DNA of 64,000 nucleotides from Bactrocera neohumeralis (taxonomy: Eukaryota > Arthropoda > Insecta > Diptera > Tephritidae), in contig NW_026089624.1 in assembly GCF_024586455.1 (NCBI RefSeq), positions 12,305,341 through 12,369,340 on the forward strand. Direction: 5' to 3'. Below, piece after piece: positions 53,948-64,000 of the stretch. The number at the start of each line of letters is the position of its first letter. The stretch's first letter is position 1. The translations under genes and the position numbers were made by a program. The notes under the pieces are model-generated. The model was not told where the DNA came from. It saw nothing but the letters and a program-made list of their open reading frames with translations, and searched no databases.

Positions 53948-54542
53948 GTTTTATAAAGCCTGCTATATATTTTTTTTACATATAACATATTGCTCGATGC
54001 CTTTGGCAAGAATCCACGTCAAATTTTATAAAGATACTCTATCAAATAAAATAGTTTAACAGTTTGTTTGAAGATGGTAACGCTGCTTTTGATAATATTT
54101 TGTGCTACGTTTTTTGAAGATATATTGTAAAATAAAAAGTTTTCTTCACAGGAACATGTTTTTGTTTTTTAAGGCATTGACCTCATAAAATGTAAACAAA
54201 ATGGTCATTGCCTTAAATTTAAACAAATGTTGTTCATTTAAGCATTAAGTTTTATAAAGCCTGCTATATATTTTTTTTACATATAACATATTGCTCGATG
54301 CCTTTGGCAAGAATCCACGTCAAATTTTATAAAGATACTCTATCAAATAAAATAGTTTAACAGTTTGTTTGAAGATGGTAACGCTGCTTTTGATAATATT
54401 TTGTGCTACATTTTTTGAAGATATATTGTAAAATAAAAAGTTTTCTTCACAGGAACATGTTTTTATTTTTTAAGGCATTGACCTCATAAAATGTAAACAA
54501 AATGGTCATTGCCTTAAATTTAAACAAATGTTGTTCATTTAA
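53948..54542. repeat. Recent tandem duplication, 301-bp period
   Basis: Bases 53948-54241 recur at 54249-54542 with only two differences seen by eye (GCTACG/GCTACA and TTTTTG/TTTTTA near the centre), separated by 7 bases. The unit starts GTTTTATAAAGCCTGC and contains TGGTCATTGCCTTAAATTTAA. It lies upstream of the 53587-53787 exon, in the 1.8-kb intron. Confidence 0.9.
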
Positions 54543-55542
54543 CTAAAAGTTAACTAAGGATGTTTTGGCTAAATGCAAATAAAAGTTATTGACTAGTCTA
54601 AAAGTAAACAATAAGGTAAGGGTTATTGACCCCATAAAATGTAAACAAAAGGGTCATTAAGCTGTTATGGTCCAAGTTATCACTACAATCTACGAATATA
54701 TCACATCGGACAGCTATAGAATATAGCTGCCATACAAACTGATCGATCAACGCCACGTTAAAGATCTTTTTATACTATTACATGCTAAAGAAATGCCCCT
54801 GTGAAGGGTATTAGAGCTTCAGTAAAACTGAAGATAACGTTTCATATTCTTCTATTTTTTTAATTCTATGAATGTTTCGATTTTTTATTCTTATAAAGTT
54901 TTTTAAGTTGGAGTTTAAACCGGTTAAAGTAACCGAAGGGAAATTATTATAGCTGGTATATGTATAATGTCTCACAGAAATTATGTGCCAAACCACAATA
55001 GGGGTATTCTCTTGCAAAACCCTTGCATGGTGCAAGAATTGCATATATTCCCTATGTCAAATATATGTCAGAAATATGTCAGACCAAACCCATGTATGTG
55101 CGCCAATTCACAATAGCCATGCATAATAGCCATTCACAATAAATTGACCGAATCAGCCGTTCATATATCACTAGATTCTGCCGCTTTCCGCTAGTTCTCG
55201 GAAGATTATTGTCAGATTTACAGGGTGTATTAAGATTTATCTAGATTTATTGCTGTCTGTGCTATCTATTGTTTAGTTTGGTGGAATACAAAATTATGTC
55301 ATAATTTATTTCAGTATTGGTGATTTCAGTTTTGTCTAATGGTCAATCATAACAAAAGGGGAACATTAGATTATTACCATATGTCTTCAATCAAATCCAG
55401 TCATCTATCTACCTACTCTATTATGACTGATATCCTTAGAATACAAAAAAAAACGTATTAACAACCGTATGGTACTCTCAATATTTCTTCCCTTATTTTT
55501 AGAGCCAAAGAAAATATATTTACAACTTGCTTAAAAACTTAC
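54543..55542. other. Intron sequence with a dispersed repeat fragment (about 54600-54860)
   Basis: GACAGCTATAGAATATAGCTGCCATACAAAC and GTGAAGGGTATTAGAGCTTC-like text are familiar parts of a repeat found widely in fly non-coding DNA. The remainder has nothing recognisable. Confidence 0.45.
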
Positions 55543-55841
55543 CTGATTTGCACTTTGTGTTGGCATTACAAGTATCATTTTATTCTTTAAAGTACTTGGC
55601 GTTAAAGTCATAGGACGGAAAGGAGTTTGACTTAGCTCGCTATATAATTGCTGTGGAACATGTTGCTTTTTCTGTTGTTGTGATGAGTCTTTAGTTACCA
55701 TCTTAACAGAAGATGGCTTACTCTTATCATTGGCAATAATAAGTTCAACACCATTCGACATAACTCGCGTAGCCAAATTAAAACGCGCCTCTTCTAAGAA
55801 TTCACCTATTTCTTTCTCTTTGTTTAGTTTCGACAACCTTG
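55543..55841 (-). CDS. EGF/SEA receptor-like gene: upstream DUF4758-like exon
   Basis: The exon reads RLSKLNKEKEIGEFLEEARF, ATRVMSNGVELIIANDKSKP, a Gln-rich stretch, and ends PTQSANQ at a consensus donor (CAG|GTAAGT, 55542), phase 0. ARVMSNGVELIIANDK is the kind of opening seen in DUF4758-like modules. The open frame extends back to a Met at 55899 preceded by TTTCTAATTAG, so the exon could start at 55900. A start at 55841 after GACTCAG is in phase with the possible exon at 55936-56103. There is no signal peptide here, so at least one more 5' exon must exist, probably beyond the window or unrecognised. Confidence 0.72.
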
Positions 55842-55935
55842 CTGAGTCGTCATTGAACTCGGGAGCATAGCTCACAACCTTTTTTAACGTACAAAACATT
55901 CTAATTAGAAATAGTGTAAATATTGTCAGATTTAC

Positions 55936-56103
55936 CGGCGAAGTCTGTACATCGTCGGATTAATGTTTTGATATTTACCACGGTGTTCAAGCTTCTATCC
56001 ATACTGGAACTCCTATTGGAATGCCCTGAGTGCTGCCTAGTTTGCCGTTGTATGGAAGCATTGATGCCACTTCCTTGCCTTCTGTGGCCGTTTTCTGCAG
56101 TTA
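55936..56103 (-). CDS. Possible further upstream exon of the same gene
   Basis: After CAACTCTTCACCAG (ending 56104) the minus strand is open for 55 codons: TAENGHRRQGSGINASIQRQ, RSSSMDRSLNTVVNIKTLIR and RRCTDFAG, ending at GCCG|GTAAAT in phase 1. Joined to GACTCAG|CA at 55841 it keeps the frame through a 94-base intron that contains CTAAT, a good branch site. The text looks coding and not repetitive. Alternatively the frame simply reads on to a TAG at 55902 and belongs to something else. Confidence 0.4.
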
Positions 56104-57473
56104 CTGGTGAAGAGTTGTAATTTCGTATTTATTCACTTTGCAAATCTATTAAATGTTTTTTTAGAATAATTATGAAGTCCGAACATTACTTTATAACTAT
56201 GGGATAGTAAAAAAGCTATTTCGAAGGAATTGCGACAACTGAAAATCCGATCTGTTTGATGAAATCAGTTAAATTATGTTATTAATGGCATAAATATGGC
56301 TGTGTTGTTGCAAGTGTTGGAAAAAATTGGCGTAGAACGTGATTCTTTGAAAAATTTGCAACACGTGATTGCCATCTCGACCGCACCCATACTACTGTTA
56401 AAACTGTGAATTTAGGACAGGAGACAAGTGTATTTTAGAGGGAATTTAAACATTTTCGTTATGAACAATTTTTGGTCAAAAGGGGGCATATTTTACAGGA
56501 ACTACATATTAGTGAATAGCTTCTTCGCGTTATATTAATTGCTTCTTGATTTGCGTACTGGATAAAGAATCAAATGTAATTTAAAATTGTGCTGTATGGG
56601 AATTCGGACTACTGATGGCATCTCGGGGAAAGATCTTATTGATTAATAATTTATCGCGCTTTTAGCTATTGCGATCCCCTGCGCCAATTTATAGTTCTAT
56701 CAAGATATCTTAATATCTTAATTTTTACTTAAGTTATCGCTTTGACAAACGGACAGACAGACAAACTGTCACTCGGATTTCGACCCGATCATTTATATAT
56801 AAGTATATATCCCTATACTCAATTATTTTGAGTATTTTCGGTGAACAAAACTCTGTAGAAACATGTTGCAAGAGTATAAAAATCTAATTTACCATTCATT
56901 TCAAATTTGCCCATTCTTACTAATCGGTTTGCTGACGCCAATGACTGTAGTTCGCACACAGAACAAGCTGTGGCGCCGATTTGTACATTGTATTTTATTT
57001 TTGTTTGATATATTCTACTTTAGAAGAAATTATTTTCAATGTTTTTGTTTGCGTTCGCAATGTAAAATAACTTATTTTCGACCTTACATTTAAGATTTTT
57101 ATTAAAAACAATAATGTATAAAAAAATCGTTTAAATAAATGGTCACACGAAATAACATGTGAGCCACTGTATGTATACTCAACACAAGAAAAACTTTAGC
57201 GTTGTGAAGTGTAAATATCTTTGCTTCTTTTAGAAAATTATGCTTATCATTGGTATATTTAAATTTTAAAACTCGCTGAGTAACACTTTCATAAATATTA
57301 AATAATGCATTTTTTTAAGTTTCTAAATGGATTATTTTGAATCACTTCTCACATTCATTCAATGTTACTGATTGTTATGCCAGTCAGATCTTCCAATTGG
57401 AAACTGTTCGATAGAGCTCGCAAAATCGGTTCTAGCGGCGACTGAATGCTGTGTAAGACAGAACTTGCATATA
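56104..57473. other. Spacer with the 3' half of the 1-kb dispersed repeat (about 56440-56885)
   Basis: GTTATCGCTTTGACAAACGG, ACAGACAGACAAACTGTCAC and GGTGAACAAAACTCTGTAG, ending GTTGCAAGAGTATAAAA, match the 3' half of the copy at 33100-33766. No gene seen in the remaining sequence. Confidence 0.5.
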
Positions 57474-58333
57474 CACTCAGTCCTTTTTTTACGCGATCTC
57501 TTTTTACGCTATTTCACTTTAACGCGGTTATTTTTGCAGCGCAAATTCCTTTTTTTACGCGAATTTCTCACTTTAACGCGATTACTTTTTTTCGTTTTTT
57601 GCTTGTTTACATATTTTTAAGCGTAATAATTTTTGAATATGTCGGCGTAACCTAATAGAGTGTGGATATTGGTATGCGTGTGTGAGTGTATGGGTATACA
57701 GTTTCGGGAATTATAATAATTATATATAATAAGGTCTTAAGCTTGCAGCAGAATTGGAAAATTATTTTGTAGCAAATGATACTGATGCCGAACGTGCACG
57801 AATTTTTCAAAAATAATGAGTCTCTGCATGTTAAGATATAAAGAACTACATCGGAATTTATTGGGTCCAAAAAGAAGCATTCAAACAAAATTAACTGAAT
57901 TTATGGTGAAAACTCAGTCGGAGATGCTAAGTCAATCAGAACATCAATCCATAGTTCTTACTATTCTGGTACAAATTCTAGTGATATCAGTGCCGGCCAT
58001 CAAAATAAGCGGCTAAGAATAATTTCCACTACGGATAATGACAGTGATTTAACGGTATTCAACGGTTTTTTCAATAAATCTACCTATTTTCTATTTTCTT
58101 CTCTTTTATATATGATTTTTGTTTTGTATTTTTTATTTTGTTATGAATGAATAAATCATAAGTCTGAAATTTTAAACTTATTGTATTGTTTTTGAATATT
58201 TTTTTGCGCGTATATTTTGTTATACGCGATATTTTTTATATTCGGAACCAATTTGTCAGTTAATATTGGAAAACTAACCATTTTTACGCGATTAGTGGCA
58301 GAACCAATAATCGCGTAAAAAAAGGACTGAGTG
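57474..58333 (+). mobile_element. pogo/Tigger-type DNA transposon, internal deletion derivative (860 bp)
   Basis: Perfect 24-bp terminal inverted repeats: CACTCAGTCC, T7, ACGCGAT at 57474-57497 and its complement ending at 58333. TA flanks both sides (57472-57473 and 58334-58335). Additional ACGCG motifs are repeated inside each end. In the centre, the plus strand around 57725-57910 encodes LAAELENYFVANDTDAERAR and then YKELHRNLLGPKRSIQTKLT, like the C-terminal tail of Tigger/pogo transposases (ELE.YF...D...R, then YKELY..L). There is one stop between them. The catalytic domain is gone. Confidence 0.78.
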
Positions 58334-58485
58334 TATGTATATATATGAAAGGTCAAGAGAGTTTCATGGAGAACCTTCTCCGAAAGTGTAGAAGTGAGTC
58401 AAGAATCCTCAAGCATTGGGGGCACTTTCGCGAAAAACCCTACCCAAGAAAATTTGTGGAGCCACGATGAAGAATTTAATTACTA

Positions 58486-59609
58486 CAAGGTGCGTTCCAA
58501 AGTAAACTTTTCGAATCTAACGCCCCCTGGTGGCGCCATCTATATGTCGACTGGTGCGTTAGAATCTGCTATCTTTATCAATTGTCCAGTGATAATTTCA
58601 TGACATTTCATGGATTGAAAGTGAAGTTATTGCGTTTTAAGTGTCAGTATGTTTGTGTTATCAGTGCGAAAATGCGCTTCGAATAAAGAGCCAACATTAA
58701 ATTTTCTTTTAAAATTGGTAAAACTTTTACCGAAACGTTTCAATTGATGAAACAAGTTTATGGCGATGATTTCCTATCTCGTAGCATAGTGCACGAGTGG
58801 TTTCAACGTTTTCAAAGTGGTCGTGAGGACATAAATGACGATCAACATGTGGGCCAATCAAAATCCGTGATCACCGGAAATTCCATCGAAACTGTGCTTG
58901 AATTCATCAAAAATCAACAGAAATAATCATTGAAATTCATGGAATCTTAATTGAACATCTCCAAAACATCGATTTATTGCATTTTGACCGAACAATTGAG
59001 CTTATGAAAATTGTGTGCACGGTTTGTTCCACACAAATTGACTGACGACCAAAAATTGCTCAGGATCCAACATTCGAAGGATTATCATTAAAGGGGTCAA
59101 AAAAGATAAAAACTTCCTCTACAATATTATGACTGGTGACGAATCAAGATGTTTCCAAGAGTGCTGAATGGAAAGCACCGGACGAGCCGAAACCCAAAAA
59201 GTCTTACATGGAGAAGTCAAAAGTGAAGACAATGCTGATTTGTTTTTATGACTCCAAGGGTATTGCCCACAAAGAATTTGTCCCACCCGGCCAAAACGTC
59301 AATGCGGTGTTCTACCTTGGAGTTCTGAAGCGTTTGGTGCGCCGTATTCGACGTGTTCGGCCCGAATATCGCGAAGGTGAAAGTTGGCGTCTGTTGCACG
59401 ATAATGAGCCGTCTCATCGATCGACGCTTGTGACCGATTATTTGACCAAAAATCACATTTTAACCATTAACCACTCTTCGTATTCACCTGATATGGCACC
59501 GTGCGACTTCTTCTTTTTCAGAAAAATACATTTGCCCATGAAAGGAAAGCCGAAAAAACCATTTGTTCTGTTTTTTTTTGAGGTCCAGTTTACTTTGGAA
59601 CGCACCTTG
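58486..59609 (+). mobile_element. Mariner element with intact ends, broken transposase (1.1 kb)
   Basis: Terminal repeats CAAGGTGCGTTCCAAAGTAA (plus ACT) at 58486-58508 and their exact complement ending at 59609, flanked by TA (58484-58485, 59610-59611). The transposase is broken: 58744-58926 has YGDDFLSRSIVHEWFQRFQS (the N-terminal helix-turn-helix region). An internal part is degraded. 59136-59560 has the second and third catalytic blocks (LLHDNEPSHRSTLV and SSYSPDMAPCDFFFF, DD34D type). The C-terminal end after GKPKKPF is deleted, so coding runs straight into the terminal repeat. Confidence 0.85.
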
Positions 59610-60258
59610 TATTTAAAAATAATGCCAGACAATCCTATCCGCAAATGTGACGTGTTTCGAGTTCTCATCATTTTATTTTGCACTTTCTAGTACATCACCC
59701 TATTTCAACTATTTATTACATACTTATGTATGCTATGTCATCAGCATAGGAGGATAGTAGCCTGCTGCGCAAGTGCATATTAAGTGATATTATTTACAGC
59801 AATGCAATTGCTGAACTTGAATAGCAACGGATGCAAAAGACGCAAAAAACATTTGGCTCTCTCAGCATAGCAAACAGTACACACTCATTACGTAAACATT
59901 ATTTTTATTGCCCAGTTCAAAAGCAACGAGTGCATCATGCATTTACTGTTAAAATCCCGTGCTGTATCTATGAAAAATTAGAAATAAAATCTTAGATAAT
60001 CATTTCGATTTAAATTTTTATAATCGAAGTGCACTTAAAAACTTATTCAAAACTATAATATGTAGTAACAGTAAAATTAATATACTCTTACATATATATA
60101 ATTTTATGAATTGTGGAAATAAATAATGTAACTTAAGTTATTCAGTCCGTTTTTGAATATTGTTATATTTATAATATCACAAAACTCCAACATATTTTTA
60201 ATGCACACCGCTAGCATATGCTCTTTTCCCGAAATCCTAATTACATACATCTTAAGTA
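59610..60258. other. AT-rich spacer, nothing recognised
   Basis: No gene or repeat that I can support. Confidence 0.4.
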
Positions 60259-62126
60259 CTAGCTGACCCCGCAGCCGCTGTCCTGCGTGAAATTATGTGT
60301 TTTGAAATGAAAAGACAGTTGAATTTATATTGTGTTGAAGATCATTTTTTGACGATTTTTCTAAATTTTTTTTAATGTAACGCAGATTGATTTGCTTTTG
60401 CTTTGAATTTTGAAATTCCGATGGAAAATTCGCGGCTACGTCTTCATTGTCAAGAGGATCGATCGATTTGTATGAGCGTAAATCTCCCGGAATTGGACTT
60501 TAAATCTCAAATTTCGTGCACTTAAGCAGTGGTAGGTACGATAATTTGGCCAATGTTCGGATAAACATTCGTGTTCATCTTTCGTTGAAGTGAATTGACA
60601 AAAGAAAGTGGAATTGATATCAAACCACCGGAACTATCAACCGGAATTTGCATATTTCCTTTCCTTAGTGAATACGATGTAAAATGTCTTCGACAATGTA
60701 ATTTTTGTTCGTATCCCATAACTGACGCGGATTTGAAGGCTGACATGTCAAAATAATCACTTCAGTGGCATGCGAAGTAGCTATCGAATCGTTCATCGTT
60801 CGATTACATTGATTATTTTGTTCTCACAGTTGTAATTGCTGGCATGCTTTTTAAAAAGTTGCACACACTCTACCATTCATAGTACGCAATGACTCAAATG
60901 AAATTGAACCACGTACATTTATCAATAAGCAACCGTAGGTAGAAGCAATCGACGTTTTTCGGGTGGATTGTGTAAATTCGTCCTAAGGCATTAGTTGAGA
61001 ACACTCCTGGATATCAATCTACTGGTAGGCCTTGCTTTCTGCACAACTATTTCTTCGAAGATGCATTCCATGTAAGCAAGGCATTTTCGAATAGAGCAAT
61101 GTTCTCGCAAAAGGATCACTGCCTCAAGTTGAGAAAAAACTCGTCAATGTCAATTTTGTTGCTGGCGGTGTTACCATTGGCTATAATGCATTCATGGGGT
61201 TGAAACACACTCTATGGCCATTCTCCAAATTAACTGCGAGACGCATAACAGTCGGAAAACGTTCATGAATTGCGTAAGTAAATATCCTACAAAACGCTTC
61301 ATTGCACGTTCATTCACGTATCGGCCCATTTGATACTTGCTGATCTCATCTCATCCAAGGCCAATAACCGCCATGTTGCTTTCTTTGGTGACGTATTTGC
61401 AAACGTATTTGATCGATTTCACCAAACTGCAACGTTCAACATTGACATGACTTTTGAATGTGAATTAGACAAAAATGGTGAATATAGTACGATCCATGTA
61501 TTGTCAACTTCGATATTTACTATTCTAAATTGAATGCTCTGCCATTGTCGTCTGGTGAGCTACGCCGATATCCACTCTATCCATCATTTCTAGTTTGTGT
61601 TTTTGAAAGAAAGGCACGTGGATAGTGTTTCGTACATTTATTGTCAGACATACAACCCGAAGTGGGATTGTGGTGTCCGCAAGGTCTTTAAACCATATTG
61701 GTTTTCATCACTTCGTATAATACTGGATCTCTCTCTGCATCAGGAACTTCCGCAGAAATGGTTTCATCAATTTGATCTGTTGTAACCACCATCTACCATC
61801 CAAAGAAGAATGTGTGCGTGCGGCAAACCTCGTTTTTGCAACTCAACAGAGTACATCCAGCATCTGACTGCACATTACATACATATAAAGTCCATCAAAC
61901 ATCGTACCTGTTGTTGGAAAAGTCGTGCTGTGACATCGTGATGATCGCTTGCTGACTGACAGCGATCCATAATTCCACACGTATGTCATCGCATCTTGGG
62001 AGTACTCGTTCATGTGCCTTGGTATGCCATACGTTGGGGCGTTAGGGGTTTTCCGGCAATTAATTGAATTTTTCTTGCCGTAAAAACCATCCTCGAACCT
62101 CAACGAACATTTTAAAAAAGAATCGG
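60259..62126 (-). mobile_element. Helitron relic, minus strand, ending in CTAG
   Basis: On the minus strand from about 62070: IPRHMNEYSQDAMTYVWNYG, a characteristic block of the Helitron Rep/helicase N-terminal region. Further on (about 61370-61200) come DEISKYQMGRYVNE-like and IHERFPTVMRLAVNLENG-like texts in shifting frames. Then comes the PIF1 C-terminal part (60746-60522: IPVDSSGGLISIPLSFVNSL, NTNVYPNIGQIIV). The element ends near 60259 with GGGGTCAGCTAG followed by T; CTAG|T is the standard Helitron 3' end. Most of the catalytic Rep domain and helicase core is deleted. The 5' side is cut at 62126, where BEL/Pao sequence begins. Confidence 0.72.
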
Positions 62127-62131
62127 CAAAA

Positions 62132-62896
62132 TTGGTCCAGGGTACAAAACCTGTGGAAAATATAGCGGACACCAATGTATCGCCATCATCAGCAGCTCCG
62201 GTAACAACGCCAAGCTCTACATCAACAATTAATTCTGAAGCTGCGGCGAATCACACTTCTATCGGACCACAAGTGTATTTCCGCCAGCAATGGCAATTAG
62301 ATGAGGTCCAGCCATTAGTTGTGCAAGATGACCGAACCATTTTACTTGAGACGGCTAAGGTGCTCCTTTCGGAATACCATGGGAGGCTTTATGAATGTCG
62401 TGCATTATGCGACATCGGTTCTCAGGTGAGCTTTCTCAGTGAATCTATGTTTAAAATTCTGAATCTTCGTAGAACTCCGGGGCAGATCCGAGTAGAAGGT
62501 GTAGGCGCCAATGCAGCCTCTTACACGAAGGATTCCACAACTGTGCGATTGAGATCCCTCATTGACGAGACTTTCTCGATGCAATTTGAAGTCTACATCC
62601 TACCAACGATTACGATTATGACACCAGTATCCAATGTCGACTCCTCTACCTGGGATCACCATCCTGCCAAAATTGATCTACTTATTGGCGCAGATATTTG
62701 GCCCACTTTAATTGCCGATGGGATTGCTGCGGGATCCCATGACGAACCGTTCGCGCTCTGTACCCGCCTCGGTTGGGTTGTGTTTGGCCCCGCGATGGTC
62801 AACACTCCAAATCATTTGACGCATACTCTAACTGTCAGTAAATGTATAGGCGATCAGCAACTGGAACAAACTACTGCAGAGGTTCTGGCAGGTTGA
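62132..62896 (+). pseudogene. BEL/Pao protease region, frameshifted before RT
   Basis: Open frame with Thr/Ser-rich text, then ILLETAKVLLSEYHGRLYEC, an aspartic protease block CRALCDIGSQVSFLSESMFK (DIG at the active site), the HPAKIDLLIGADIWPTLIAD block and GWVVFGPAM. This is the protease-to-RT linker order of BEL/Pao. The first Met is only an internal residue. Near 62870 the frame shifts by +1: the linker before RT (LQRFWQVED-like) is in the next frame, and this one ends at 62896. Confidence 0.75.
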
Positions 62897-64000
62897 GGAC
62901 AATGGTCCTGTCGACGAACTCTCGGTAGACTCTTGTGACCGGATTTTCATCGACACTGTACGTCGCACAGTGAGTGGACGCTATAGTGTACAAATCCCAT
63001 TTCTTCCGAATGCTCCAGTGTTCGGAGATTCATATCAAGCAGCGCGCCGTCAGTTTTTTCATCTTGAGCGAAAATTAGCTGGCGACCCTGAGCTTCGCAA
63101 CAAATACATCACGTTTATGCAAGAGTACATAGCACTCGGTCACATGAATCCCGTGAAGGACGATTGCTTCGACCCGACGCAATGCTATTACATACCCCAT
63201 CATGCGGTAACAGGTAAATTTCGTGTGGTATTCAACGCGTCCTGCAAAACCACAAGCGGAGTGTCATTGAACGACACTCAGTTTTCGGGACCACAGCTCC
63301 AGGACAATTTGATTGATATTCTTCATCGGTTTCGACGTTATCGAATAGCTATAACAGCCGATGTCAAGAAGATGTTTCGACAGGTTGAGATCAATCCCTT
63401 GCATCGTAAATGGCAACGCATCTTGTGGCGGGAATCTCCAGTCGAACCACTACGTAGCTTCGAGTTAGCTACAGTAACGTATGGAATGACAAGCAGTCCA
63501 TACAATGCGATTCGCTCCTTACGCCAATGTGCTGTAGATAACTACAGCATTGTGGAGGACGAAAACCGGGCTTCTACGGCAAGGAACAGTATCCTTGATG
63601 GATTTTACGTCGACGACTATTTGGAAAGTTCTGACTCTCTGGTGGAAGCTGTTAGTTGTGCTCATGATGTCGATGCGATCCTTCGTCAAGGTCAGTTCAT
63701 TCTTGGCAAATGGAATTCGAACTGCGCCAAAGCACTTCATGCTATCACCGATCCAGAGAAATCTGAAGCAGAAATTGAATTATGCGATTCCAACGCCACT
63801 GTGTTAGGCTTACATTGGAATCCGTTGAGCGATGAGCTCTTTTTTAAGGTGACAATTGAAGACTCACATACACTACCAACAAAGCGTAGTATCTTAAGTG
63901 ACGTTGCAAGGCTGTATGACCCGATTGGTATACTAGCGCCAGCTGTAGTTCTGGCCAAAATGTTCATTCAAACCCTGTGGAGGAAGGATCTTAACTGGGA
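62871..64000 (+). CDS. BEL/Pao reverse transcriptase, partial (continues past the window)
   Basis: The frame starting at 62871 is open to the last base. It contains the FWQVED linker, YYIPHHAVTGKFRVVFNASC, SLNDTQFSGPQLQDNL, ITADVKKMFRQVEI (first catalytic Asp), TVTYGMTSSPYNAIR and the active site GFYVDDYLES, then ILSDVARLYDPIGILAPAVV. These are all of the RT palm motifs, in order and intact. RNase H and integrase would lie beyond the window. The lack of stops over 1.1 kb suggests it was active recently, apart from the upstream frameshift. Confidence 0.85.

Larger units (their letters stand above)
62132..64000 (+). mobile_element. Second BEL/Pao element, 5' truncated, running off the window
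   Basis: Gag-protease (62132-62896) and RT (62871 onward) are in order on the plus strand. It is a different lineage from the element at 19845: the protease motif is DIGSQVSFLS and RT text differs throughout. There is no LTR or primer site upstream, since Helitron sequence abuts directly. Confidence 0.8.

Noticed and set aside
59453..59683. A 76-codon minus-strand ORF
   Set aside because: Antisense shadow of the mariner transposase and its terminal repeat.

Overview
The window looks like repeat-dense chromosomal DNA from a cyclorrhaphan fly. A tephritid fruit fly is my best guess, but that is an inference. The supporting signs are GT-AG introns, an insect-type receptor gene with DUF4758-like modules, a DD41D mariner of the kind I recall from Ceratitis, RTE-clade LINEs, a BEL/Pao element with a tRNA-Tyr primer site, and a Transib element. 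I found no bacterial-type operon, CRISPR array, rRNA or tRNA gene.

Only one host gene is well supported. It is on the minus strand and runs from at least 55.84 kb (possibly 56.10 kb) down to 31.0 kb, and probably to 19.25 kb. Its exons lie at 55543-55841/55900, 53587-53787, 40749-46905 (a 6.2-kb exon), 36715-36995, 34150-34279, 31973-32553, 31025-31447 and probably 19246-19722. Splice sites are clear and exon phases agree across every junction I checked. The product would be a very large single-pass membrane protein: a Ser/Thr/Asn-rich ectodomain with DUF4758-like TYTY modules, an EGF module, a SEA-like domain, two more EGF modules, a membrane segment and a long cytoplasmic tail. The 5' (signal-peptide) end is not seen.

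Almost everything else is transposable elements, many inside this gene's introns. From left to right: two minus-strand RTE LINE copies (1-578, 885-3270); an almost intact TTF-finger hAT (about 4066-8395) with a 32-bp-arm hairpin in its leader; a copia relic (8620-9480); a palindromic mariner (9798-10771); a decayed second hAT of the first type (10866-13130); and a SCAND3/ZBED-type hAT (13236 to about 17050) into which a Transib element (13447-15143, TSD CGGCG) is inserted. Next come a 259-bp tandem duplication with RTE sequence (18165-19040) and a complete BEL/Pao element (19845-26931) with LTRs, PBS, gag-pro, pol and an extra zinc-knuckle ORF. The introns of the host gene then hold RTE copies at 28.5-29.3, 34.7-36.5 and 37.5-40.0 kb, a mariner scrap, a 1-kb dispersed repeat, a Helitron scrap, a mariner relic and a jockey-like LINE (about 48960-52855). 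A 301-bp tandem duplication lies at 53.9-54.5 kb.

The right end holds a pogo/Tigger-type deletion derivative (57474-58333), a TA-flanked mariner (58486-59609), a minus-strand Helitron relic ending in CTAG (60259-62126), and a second BEL/Pao element (62132 to the window end) that runs off the edge.

The most interesting items are the Transib insertion (RAG1-related transposase tail, CACAGTG termini and the diagnostic CGNCG target duplication), the palindromic mariner with two copies of one end, the BEL/Pao element whose 3' ORF repeats the Gag zinc-knuckle pattern, and the reconstruction of the receptor gene across 37 kb of transposon-filled introns.
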